12,668 bases of DNA from Alphaproteobacteria bacterium (GTDB lineage Bacteria > Pseudomonadota > Alphaproteobacteria > RUG11792). The stretch's first letter is position 1. Every line of letters begins with the position of its first letter. Made by a program: the position numbers and the translations under genes. Below, piece after piece: positions 1-5,082 of this stretch. The DNA lies in the NCBI GenBank assembly GCA_017450545.1, contig JAFSTL010000055.1, positions 1 to 12,668 on the forward strand, read 5' to 3'. The notes under the pieces are model-generated. The model was not told the DNA's origin. It worked only from the letters and a program-made list of their open reading frames with translations, and searched no databases.

Positions 1-25
1 AATCATCTCGGTAATCGGTAGGTAT

Positions 26-99
26 GGTCGAGTGGCAGATTGGCTATGCAGAGGATTGCAAATCCTTGTAGATCGGTTCGATTCCGGTCTCGACCTCCA
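26..99 (+). tRNA. tRNA-Cys (anticodon GCA), CCA encoded
   Basis: The cloverleaf can be folded by eye. The acceptor arm GGTCGAG (26-32) pairs perfectly with CTCGACC (89-95). The discriminator is T (96), as expected for tRNA-Cys, and CCA (97-99) is encoded. The anticodon stem 51-55/63-67 encloses TTGCAAA, giving anticodon GCA at 58-60. The T arm is ATCGG / TTCGATT / CCGGT (72-88). The D stem (35-38/46-49) has one mismatch. accA begins 17 bases later with no room for a separate promoter, so the two are probably co-transcribed and then processed. Confidence 0.96.
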
Positions 100-116
100 A
101 TAGAAATAAGCAAGGT

Positions 117-1076
117 ATGAGCGTTGTTTTGGAGTTTGAAAGCCAAGTTTTAAGTCTTGAAAAGAAAGTAAGCGAGCTTAGGGAGACTTCGAAGATTGGT
201 GAAGTTGATTTTGCGCGTGAAATAACGCGCATGCAAAACAAAATCGACAAATTACTTTCGCAGATTTATCAAAAACTTACGCCGTGGCAGAAAGTACAAG
301 TTGCACGCCATCCAGAACGTCCTAAATTTACCGATTATTTAGACGGGATTTTTACCGATTTTATTGAATTGTCCGGCGATAGGCTTTTTGCCGAGGACAA
401 GGCGATATATGGTGGTTTTGCGAAGATAGATGGACAAAAGTGCGTGGTCATCGGTCAAGAAAAAGGGCACGACACGGAAACTCGTTTGAAACACAATTTT
501 GGAATGCCGAAACCTGAAGGCTACCGCAAAGTATGCCGTCTTCTCGATTTGGCTGAAAAATTTGCGCTGCCGGTTTTTTCCTTTGTTGATACTTCTGGAG
601 CGTTCCCGGGGATTGAGTCTGAGGAGCGAGGGGTTGCGGAGGCTATTGCGCGCTGTATGGAGAAAAGTTTTAAAATCAGCGTGCCGTTCATCGCTTCGGT
701 TATTGGTGAAGGCGGTTCAGGAGGAGCCATTGCGATTGCAACTGCAGATTACGTCCTGATGCTGGAGCATTCTGTATACTCCGTGATTTCACCTGAAGGA
801 TGTGCCTCGATTTTGTGGAAAGATGACAGCAAGGCGGACATAGCCGCGGAAGTCCAGAGATTGACGGCGCCGGATTTACTGTCGTTAGGAATAATTGATG
901 CAATAATTTCGGAACCAATTGGCGGTGCACACCGAAATAAATCTGTGGCAATAAATAATCTGAAAAAGGAAATGTTAAAATACATCGCAAAATCGCTTGA
1001 GCTTTCGCCAGAGGATAGAAAAAGCGCTCGACAAGCGAAGTTTATGAACATGGGAAACCAGTTTTTAGCTGAATAA
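117..1076 (+). CDS. accA: Acetyl-CoA carboxylase carboxyltransferase subunit alpha
   Basis: AccA is the alpha subunit of the carboxyltransferase (with AccD). It transfers the carboxyl group from carboxybiotin to acetyl-CoA to make malonyl-CoA, the committed step of fatty acid synthesis in the cytoplasm. The protein has 319 residues, the same length as E. coli AccA. It shows the family landmarks in order: an N-terminal helical part, ARHPERP (about 63-69), HNFGMPKPEGYRK (126-138), DTSGAFPG (158-165), the oxyanion-type GEGGSGGA (197-204), SPEGCASILWKD (225-236) and GGAHRN. Start ATG 117 matches the family N terminus; the ribosome site is weak (AATAAG/CAAGG just upstream). It lies directly behind tRNA-Cys and is followed by a hairpin terminator. 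No accD is present in the window. Confidence 0.97.
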   Translation: MSVVLEFESQVLSLEKKVSELRETSKIGEVDFAREITRMQNKIDKLLSQIYQKLTPWQKVQVARHPERPKFTDYLDGIFTDFIELSGDRLFAEDKAIYGGFAKIDGQKCVVIGQEKGHDTETRLKHNFGMPKPEGYRKVCRLLDLAEKFALPVFSFVDTSGAFPGIESEERGVAEAIARCMEKSFKISVPFIASVIGEGGSGGAIAIATADYVLMLEHSVYSVISPEGCASILWKDDSKADIAAEVQRLTAPDLLSLGIIDAIISEPIGGAHRNKSVAINNLKKEMLKYIAKSLELSPEDRKSARQAKFMNMGNQFLAE

Positions 1077-1101
1077 TTCTAGTATTTTTGAAATAAAATT
1101 A

Positions 1102-1125
1102 CCCCACATTTTATGGGGCTTTTTT
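1102..1125 (+). terminator. Intrinsic terminator of accA
   Basis: Stem CCCCA (1102-1106) / TGGGG (1114-1118) is followed by C and six T. It lies 25 bases after the accA stop. Its 3' arm and T tract belong to a 24-base sequence that recurs at 2937 and 4563. Confidence 0.85.
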
Positions 1126-1129
1126 GTTG

Positions 1130-1159
1130 TTGACGTGTCGTTAGGGAGCGGCGTATGCT
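1130..1159 (+). promoter_or_regulatory. Sigma-70-type promoter of A-B unit 1, fused to the accA terminator
   Basis: The -35 TTGACG (1130-1135) and -10 TATGCT (1154-1159) are separated by 18 bases. The -35 box begins only four bases after the terminator T run. The same geometry, with related sequence, recurs at 2955-2984 and 4581-4610. Confidence 0.6.
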
Positions 1160-1168
1160 GGAATTACA

Positions 1169-1265
1169 GGGAGGAAATCTTAAAGTTGTTATAATCGCAC
1201 TTACTTAAAAAGTGCGAATTTCTTTCCGAATATATATATAAATCAATTTTTTTAAGGAGGAAAAT
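1169..1265 (+). promoter_or_regulatory. Conserved 5' leader of gene A1 with a decoy Shine-Dalgarno-like element
   Basis: The leader holds GGGAGGAAATC (1169-1179), which looks like a ribosome site but has no gene behind it. It then has a hairpin CGCACTT/AAGTGCG (about 1196-1216), the pyrimidine stretch ATTTCTTTCC (1218-1227) and the real ribosome site AAGGAGG (1254-1260), five bases before the A1 ATG. The pyrimidine stretch can pair with either purine-rich element. The leader of A2 (2993-3091) keeps the same elements in the same order; the hairpin is not conserved there. Confidence 0.5.
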
Positions 1266-2084
1266 ATGAATAGTAAAACTATATCAAAAATCGTAGTTAG
1301 TGCACTGCCAGCAATCTGCGTGACTACATACAGCGTATCAGACTGTCATGCTGGTGAATTGCTACGAGAAATACAATCAGAACAACGCAAATTACCGTAT
1401 GCGACACAAAATCAAGTTATGCAGAACGTATTTAAAGATTACGATAAGCTAAACATTGAAGTAAAAGAAACATTAACCACAATTTGGCACAACGATGCAG
1501 GCAATTTATTGCTACGAAGACTTCACAATGTTATAAAAAACGATACTCAAAAGCTGACGATACTGTGGGATGCATATGATGAAGACGAGAAAACAAATTT
1601 ATTCAGGTATGAAACTTTAACTATTTTTTTGAACCAAAATGAATTTGGAGACTACGTCGGATATTCTGAAGATAGAATTTATCCATTTCCAGAACAATTA
1701 GACACCGTTATATTTCACGAACTTTGTCATGCTCTGCATCATTTTGAAGGGAAAATGGTTTGCAAACAACGTAAAGTTATACCGACATTTTACAAACTTT
1801 CGAAAAATGAGAAACGTTGCAAAATGACTTGTGATGCTTGGAAAAATGACGAAGAGATACATGCGATTAATGGTTGGCATATTGACAATGATGGAACGCT
1901 AAAATTTGACTGGTTGAACACAAATTCATACATAATTTTGGAGGAGTTGAAAAAAGGCACTCCTCCAAAAGAAATATTACAACGAGTTTTCCACTGTGAC
2001 TATCCGAAATATAGAATGGATTACCAAGGAGTAGTGATAGAACATTTCGATGAGTTTGTGATACCGCTAGGGAAGCACACTTGA
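1266..2084 (+). CDS. Secreted HExxH protein A1, M91 (NleD)-like putative zinc metalloprotease
   Basis: The protein has 272 residues. A strong ribosome site (AAGGAGG, 5-base spacer) fixes the ATG. The N terminus is a likely Sec signal peptide: lysines, a hydrophobic stretch at about 9-24, and possible cleavage after CHA (29). The centre has VIFHELCHALHH with HExxH at 151-155, the zinc-binding and catalytic motif of metallopeptidases. Upstream is AGNLLLRRL (78-86). Downstream is NDEEIHAING (194-203), whose glutamates could give a third zinc ligand. This order (G..LL..L, strand, HExxH, EE..xxG, terminal helix) resembles M91 effector proteases such as NleD, which cleave host MAP kinases. The family call is from memory of motifs, not a search. 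Paralogue A2 keeps all these features. Substrate is unknown. Secretion by Sec would differ from the type III route of NleD. Confidence 0.6.
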   Translation: MNSKTISKIVVSALPAICVTTYSVSDCHAGELLREIQSEQRKLPYATQNQVMQNVFKDYDKLNIEVKETLTTIWHNDAGNLLLRRLHNVIKNDTQKLTILWDAYDEDEKTNLFRYETLTIFLNQNEFGDYVGYSEDRIYPFPEQLDTVIFHELCHALHHFEGKMVCKQRKVIPTFYKLSKNEKRCKMTCDAWKNDEEIHAINGWHIDNDGTLKFDWLNTNSYIILEELKKGTPPKEILQRVFHCDYPKYRMDYQGVVIEHFDEFVIPLGKHT

Positions 2085-2140
2085 CGCGCACGAGAGGATG
2101 TGGCAGGCTGGAATAGGGATAGCTTGGGATAGAGGCAAAT

Positions 2141-2344
2141 ATGAACCAAAAATATATGCTTGTTCTTGGTTTGGTCTTTATAGGAACCAGCGGTGAAACT
2201 GTAGTGGCGATGGAAGAACGAGTTGAAACAAGGATTGCGGATAATCGCTGGTTTCGTTGCGCAGCAGATGAAGATTATGTCTGTAAGGATAGGATTATCA
2301 AAATAAGTACTTTGGGGCCGGGAAATTTGATTTCACGAAGCTAG
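2141..2344 (+). CDS. B1 N-terminal fragment (signal peptide part)
   Basis: This is the part of B1 that would be translated without frameshifting: 67 residues with a hydrophobic N terminus (about 5-15), probable cleavage after VVA (23), then a short charged region with CAADEDYVC. It follows A1 by 56 bases. The ribosome site is weak (AGAGG, 2131-2135). From about residue 58 the sequence is out of frame. Confidence 0.45.
   Translation: MNQKYMLVLGLVFIGTSGETVVAMEERVETRIADNRWFRCAADEDYVCKDRIIKISTLGPGNLISRS
2311..2317 (+). other. Heptamer T TTG GGG at the B1 frame break (X XXY YYZ form)
   Basis: In the incoming frame the codons are TTG (2312-2314) and GGG (2315-2317), preceded by T. The pattern fits the simultaneous-slippage rule for -1 frameshifting and leads into the downstream open frame. 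It is not one of the efficient bacterial heptamers I know (A AAA AAG), and I saw no clear downstream stimulatory structure. A chance match near a mutation is more likely. Confidence 0.3.
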
Positions 2345-2424
2345 GGTGTAAGAATCCTAATCCAACATACAAACAATTCGAATATGAATTTACTTTAAGT
2401 ATTATTCGTAATAACTACACCCTC

Positions 2425-2895
2425 ATGGGACTTCCATTTAAACCGAGGGCGTTTTGGGAAAAGTATATGGATGAGCAGTTGATTTATTTGAAGGATGCAA
2501 TCCAAATGTGTAATTTGCTGATTGAGGCGCCTAGACATCACTGGCCACTTGAATTTACGGGTAATGAAAGGTGTGGACTATGTTTGAAATCACGCACATA
2601 CTCAAAGGAACTTGAGGAGAAGTTTGAGTTAGCTGTGTGGAAAATATTGAGTAAGGATTACAAGATAACGCTAAAGGACTTTACAGCATCTTTGCGTTCG
2701 GCATTAGAACCAAAAGATAGGCTATACACAGCACCATTACTCATGCACTTCACGAACTATTTAGTCCCAAAGTACAAGTTTCATTACAAAAATGGAGAAT
2801 ATGAACCATATAAAACGCTAAAGTACCCATCCAAATTCGAGCTTGCAATCGGTGTTTCGAACAAGGGGGAGGTAGTATACGAGCGAAAAGAGTAA
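2425..2895 (+). CDS. B1 C-terminal fragment carrying the B-family core
   Basis: From the first ATG of the second frame this encodes 156 residues. The frame is open further upstream to 2293 with plausible coding sequence, so this ATG is internal to the original gene and has no ribosome site. The core aligns with B2: PFKPRAFWEKYM with YFEPREFWQKSM, HHW with HYW, and DFTASLRSALEPKDRLYTAPLLMHF with DFIKSLRTNIHPESRVYDAPLIHHF (segments compared piecewise). CGLC replaces the single matching cysteine of B2. The C-terminal 43 residues are absent from B2. Confidence 0.5.
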   Translation: MGLPFKPRAFWEKYMDEQLIYLKDAIQMCNLLIEAPRHHWPLEFTGNERCGLCLKSRTYSKELEEKFELAVWKILSKDYKITLKDFTASLRSALEPKDRLYTAPLLMHFTNYLVPKYKFHYKNGEYEPYKTLKYPSKFELAIGVSNKGEVVYERKE

Positions 2896-2914
2896 CTTTT
2901 AGCTGACTCTCCTT

Positions 2915-2950
2915 AAAGTCCCATAGACTTTGATGCTATGGGACTTTTTT
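2915..2950 (+). terminator. Intrinsic terminator of A-B unit 1
   Basis: A perfect 12-bp stem, AAAGTCCCATAG (2915-2926) and CTATGGGACTTT (2936-2947), is followed by more T. It is the best-preserved of the three related terminators in this region. Confidence 0.93.
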
Positions 2951-2954
2951 GTTT

Positions 2955-2984
2955 TTGACATTTCTGTAAGGCATGCCGTAGCCT
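2955..2984 (+). promoter_or_regulatory. Promoter of A-B unit 2, fused to the unit 1 terminator
   Basis: The -35 TTGACA (2955-2960) is the perfect consensus. Eighteen bases later is TAGCCT (2979-2984), a poor -10 that aligns exactly with TATGCT of unit 1 and TATAAT at 4605. Conserved spacing supports it, but the -10 suggests weak or regulated activity. Confidence 0.5.
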
Positions 2985-2992
2985 GGAGGTAC

Positions 2993-3091
2993 GGGAGGAA
3001 ATCATAGCATCCGGATGTTTCTATATAAGTACTTATAAAGTGTGAATTTCCTTCTAAGAATATAAATCTAATTTTTTAAATGGAGGTAAAA
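2993..3091 (+). promoter_or_regulatory. Conserved 5' leader of gene A2
   Basis: The leader has GGGAGGAAATC (2993-3003), identical to the unit 1 element, then the palindrome TATAAGTACTTATA (about 3024-3037), AAAGTGTGAATTTCCTTC with the pyrimidine stretch at 3046-3054, and the true ribosome site GGAGG (3082-3086). AGGAAAT and ATTTCCT can form seven perfect base pairs; the same pairing in unit 1 uses one G-U pair. Confidence 0.5.
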
Positions 3092-3955
3092 ATGAAAAAT
3101 ATAAACAAAGGTATCCTGTTTGCAGGGACAACATTGCTGACACTTACACGTTGTGCTTATGGATTTGAAGATACCTTATACAAAATGTTTGAACAAACGG
3201 ACATACCGCGAAACATAAAATTTGAAACAGAATGGAAAAAAATAGATGTAAAAACGATAATCGAACAAAGTTTAGACTGCTCTGATAATGTACGAAAAAT
3301 ATTCGAAGAAATCACGAAAGATGAAGTAGGGCGCCTTGCACTAAGGGCATTTTATCAGGGACAGAAAACATTCGGCAAAAAACTTAGGATAATTGAGGAT
3401 AGACCTTTCATTACGCCAGACGGTGAAGAAGTTACCAACGTATTTATTGAGGACGATTTTGCTATATATGTCGATTTAGCAAAACTGCAAAAAAAAGACG
3501 TCACTACTATTGGCTGGTGTAATGGACGTATATTTCCGAAAAAAGAAACGATAATCAATATTATTTTTCATGAATTCGTACATGCAACACACTATGTTAC
3601 TGATGGTGAACGCGATAATACTATGGAAACTCTTGATAAGATATACGGCAATAATTCTGAAAAATATCTTTGGACATATTGTTTTCCGAATCCAGAAACA
3701 CAAAAATTTGTGCATGAGGAGGAATTTTATACAATTCATGGAACATTTTGGAGTAACGGACAATTTCAGTATAATCCGATAAATTGCGGGTTATTCGAAG
3801 CCAATAGGCAACATAAAGCAGGTATTCCTGTTGAAAACATTGTACAACGTATTTTCCATAAAGAATACAATGCAAAGTATGAAAAACTATCTATTCAATA
3901 CATCGATAAAGTGACAACAGATTTTAAAAAAATATTTGTTGACGAAAATATCTAG
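3092..3955 (+). CDS. Secreted HExxH protein A2, M91 (NleD)-like putative zinc metalloprotease
   Basis: The protein has 287 residues from ATG 3092. An in-frame ATG at 3080 overlaps the ribosome site GGAGG (3082-3086), so 3092 is the better start and matches A1. The signal peptide is short (hydrophobic 8-18, possible cleavage after AYG at 24). VGRLALRAF (79-87) matches the A1 G..LL..L motif. IIFHEFVHATHY holds HExxH at 160-164. EEEFYTIHG (209-217) and NPINCGLFEANRQHKAGIP (228-246) follow, resembling the EE..xxG and terminal EN..R...GlP signature I associate with M91 effectors. The C-terminal RIFHKEY matches RVFHCDY in A1. The predicted activity is zinc-dependent peptide cleavage outside the cytoplasm; substrate unknown. 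The downstream partner B2 follows after 46 bases. A different gluzincin-type fold remains possible. Confidence 0.62.
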   Translation: MKNINKGILFAGTTLLTLTRCAYGFEDTLYKMFEQTDIPRNIKFETEWKKIDVKTIIEQSLDCSDNVRKIFEEITKDEVGRLALRAFYQGQKTFGKKLRIIEDRPFITPDGEEVTNVFIEDDFAIYVDLAKLQKKDVTTIGWCNGRIFPKKETIINIIFHEFVHATHYVTDGERDNTMETLDKIYGNNSEKYLWTYCFPNPETQKFVHEEEFYTIHGTFWSNGQFQYNPINCGLFEANRQHKAGIPVENIVQRIFHKEYNAKYEKLSIQYIDKVTTDFKKIFVDENI

Positions 3956-3958
3956 GTT

Positions 3959-3989
3959 GTGGCAGACTAAGATAGCAGAGGATTGCAAA
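3959..3989 (+). repeat. Partial tRNA-Cys-like sequence in the A2-B2 spacer
   Basis: Without gaps, 3959-3989 aligns to tRNA-Cys positions 32-62. GTGGCAGA (D arm side) and GCAGAGGATTGCAAA (anticodon arm) are identical and separated by eight bases in both: 24 of 31 bases match. The 3' half of the anticodon stem is missing, so it cannot fold as a tRNA. The A1-B1 spacer also has GTGGCAG at the equivalent place (2099-2105). Confidence 0.6.
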
Positions 3990-4001
3990 AGAAGGTGATT
4001 T

Positions 4002-4532
4002 ATGAACGTTTTGAAATTTTTCGCTATCTCGGCGATTTGCCTTTATGGAGAATATACCGATGTTCTTGCTTGTGATGATGTGCTCGATGATCCGATTGAA
4101 ATCGAAAGTAAAAACCTGGTGCTGTCTGGTAAGTATTTCGAGCCACGGGAATTTTGGCAAAAGTCAATGGAAGAAAAGTTGTGTTTTTTGGCTAAACCGA
4201 TAATTGAAAATAAGTTGTGTGATATGGTCGCAAAACATTATTGGTGGTTCAATATGCAAGGTTTCGTTTGTACATTTGTTGCTCCGGAACCAAAGCCATA
4301 TACACCAGAAGAGGTGATGAAATTTCAGAATGCGATTTGGAGCAAATTAAAAGAATACGTTTTGGCAGATAATTTGCAATTGAGCAAAGACGATTTTATA
4401 AAATCTCTCAGAACAAATATTCATCCTGAAAGTCGCGTATACGACGCACCACTAATTCATCATTTCGAAAGTCGCTTATTTAATAAAGCATCATTCGAAA
4501 TGTTTATTCAGGAAAATAATTTAGATAAATAG
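4002..4532 (+). CDS. Secreted partner protein B2, unknown family
   Basis: This 176-residue protein is the intact member of the B family. The ribosome site AAGAAGGTG (3989-3997) precedes ATG 4002. The N terminus is hydrophobic (4-15), with possible cleavage after VLA (23); the following cysteine makes a weak lipobox (VLAC), so a lipoprotein cannot be excluded. Shared with B1 are FEPREFWQK (46-54), a conserved HYWW near 79-82, a cysteine near 90, F..AIWSKL (about 108-116) and a C-terminal DDFIKSLR..IHPESRVYDAPLIHHF (about 130-155), mostly helical by appearance. No catalytic motif is evident. It always follows an A gene, which suggests a partner of the protease-like protein, such as chaperone, inhibitor or immunity factor. 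That role is inference. Confidence 0.6.
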   Translation: MNVLKFFAISAICLYGEYTDVLACDDVLDDPIEIESKNLVLSGKYFEPREFWQKSMEEKLCFLAKPIIENKLCDMVAKHYWWFNMQGFVCTFVAPEPKPYTPEEVMKFQNAIWSKLKEYVLADNLQLSKDDFIKSLRTNIHPESRVYDAPLIHHFESRLFNKASFEMFIQENNLDK

Positions 4533-4537
4533 TACAC

Positions 4538-4576
4538 AAAGTTCCCTCGCACATCGGATGCGTATGGGACTTTTTT
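4538..4576 (+). terminator. Intrinsic terminator of A-B unit 2
   Basis: AAAGT, a bulged T and CCC (4538-4546) face GGGACTTT (4566-4573), with an inner CGCA/TGCG pairing and a run of six T. The 3' arm is nearly identical to the terminator at 2936, while the 5' arm has drifted. Confidence 0.8.
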
Positions 4577-4580
4577 GTTG

Positions 4581-4610
4581 TTGCCAGTGGCTGTGGAGAT
4601 GGGGTATAAT
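4581..4610 (+). promoter_or_regulatory. Promoter of the gene at 4648, fused to the unit 2 terminator
   Basis: The -35 TTGCCA (4581-4586), an 18-base spacer and a perfect TATAAT (4605-4610) make this the strongest -10 of the three related promoters. Transcription would start near 4617, which leaves almost no leader before an ATG at 4624 and favours ATG 4648. Confidence 0.75.
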
Positions 4611-4647
4611 GAATGTATAAATCATGAAATCGTTAGGAAAAATAATT

Positions 4648-5076
4648 ATGGCGAGAGAGAATGCCTATAAGGTCGCTGTATTAAAAATTACAGCAGGTAA
4701 TACTGTGATAGTAAATTCACGGAATGCCAAACAAGAGATATGTCCATGCAACAAAAATGCGTTAGTGCATAGTGTTAATGGAACATTGATAAAAGATAAT
4801 GAAACAACGAAATTGCGAAGTATCATTGAGACAAAAGATGATATTAATATAGAAGCACTGCGCCGATCTTTCAGTCAAAGAGAAGCGTGCAAGGTATATT
4901 CCCTAGTGCAGTTTTGCTCAAATGAACGTCCGCCGGAGGGTACGTTCGTCGAAGACTCGCTCGAGATCGATAACGGTATCACGATATACCGACCTATTCT
5001 GGATATGGTCGTCACTGGCTTTTCTGCAAAGGCAACCACCGACGACGACCAGGTGTGGAAGCTGGAGGAACCGTAG
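4648..5076 (+). CDS. Hypothetical protein of unknown family, convergent with bamA
   Basis: The protein has 142 residues from ATG 4648, which has TAGGA nine bases upstream; an in-frame ATG at 4624 would give 150 residues but lies about seven bases from the predicted transcription start and lacks a ribosome site. There is no signal peptide or membrane segment. The N-terminal part contains ICPCNKN and several Lys/Asn residues; the C-terminal part is acidic (TTDDDQVWKLEEP end). Composition changes inside the gene: 4681-4800 is 32% G+C and 4921-5040 is 52% by my count. It therefore looks composite or recently extended. It has the same terminator-promoter junction as the A-B units but no similarity to A or B that I can see. 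It ends six bases from the bamA stop, with no terminator between. I do not recognise the family. Confidence 0.5.
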   Translation: MARENAYKVAVLKITAGNTVIVNSRNAKQEICPCNKNALVHSVNGTLIKDNETTKLRSIIETKDDINIEALRRSFSQREACKVYSLVQFCSNERPPEGTFVEDSLEIDNGITIYRPILDMVVTGFSAKATTDDDQVWKLEEP

Positions 5077-5082
5077 TTATGC

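Larger units (their letters stand above)
2141..2895 (+). pseudogene. Gene B1, secreted partner protein, split by a -1 frameshift
   Basis: Two reading frames together encode one protein related to B2 (4002-4532). The first part starts at ATG 2141 and runs to the stop at 2342-2344. The second frame is open from 2293 to the stop ending at 2895. Joining them by a -1 shift between 2293 and 2341 gives about 251 residues. The first part has a hydrophobic signal peptide ending near VVA (23). The second part carries the B-family core, with FKPRAFWEK, a HW motif, DFTASLR and PLLMHF, all matched in B2. Compared with B2 it has about 55 extra residues before the core and about 43 after it. Most likely this is a decayed copy by a one-base deletion; a programmed shift or sequencing error is possible. 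I recognise no known family. Confidence 0.7.
1112..2936 (+). repeat. Tandem unit 1: promoter-leader-gene A1-gene B1(broken)-terminator
   Basis: The unit runs from the first to the second copy of a 24-base terminator/-35 sequence. It matches unit 2 (2937-4562) in gene order, paralogous proteins, leader elements and intergenic spacer. The protein pairs have diverged strongly, so this is an old duplication and not an assembly artefact. Confidence 0.75.
2937..4562 (+). repeat. Tandem unit 2: promoter-leader-gene A2-gene B2-terminator
   Basis: This is the intact counterpart of unit 1, bounded by the second and third copies of the 24-base terminator/-35 sequence. Gene order and both protein families are conserved. 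The sequence is clearly diverged from unit 1 throughout. Confidence 0.75.

Noticed and set aside
3015..3038. Seven-codon leader peptide (ATG to TAA) in the A2 leader
   Set aside because: No ribosome site at a useful distance, and it is not conserved in the A1 leader.
3080..3091. Upstream ATG that would lengthen A2 by four residues
   Set aside because: It overlaps the ribosome site GGAGG that serves ATG 3092, and the A1 leader aligns with 3092 as the start.
26..3989. tRNA-Cys and its partial copy at 3959 as att sites of an integrated element
   Set aside because: No integrase lies between them, the interval includes the core gene accA, and the copy holds the middle of the tRNA, whereas att sites usually duplicate its 3' end.
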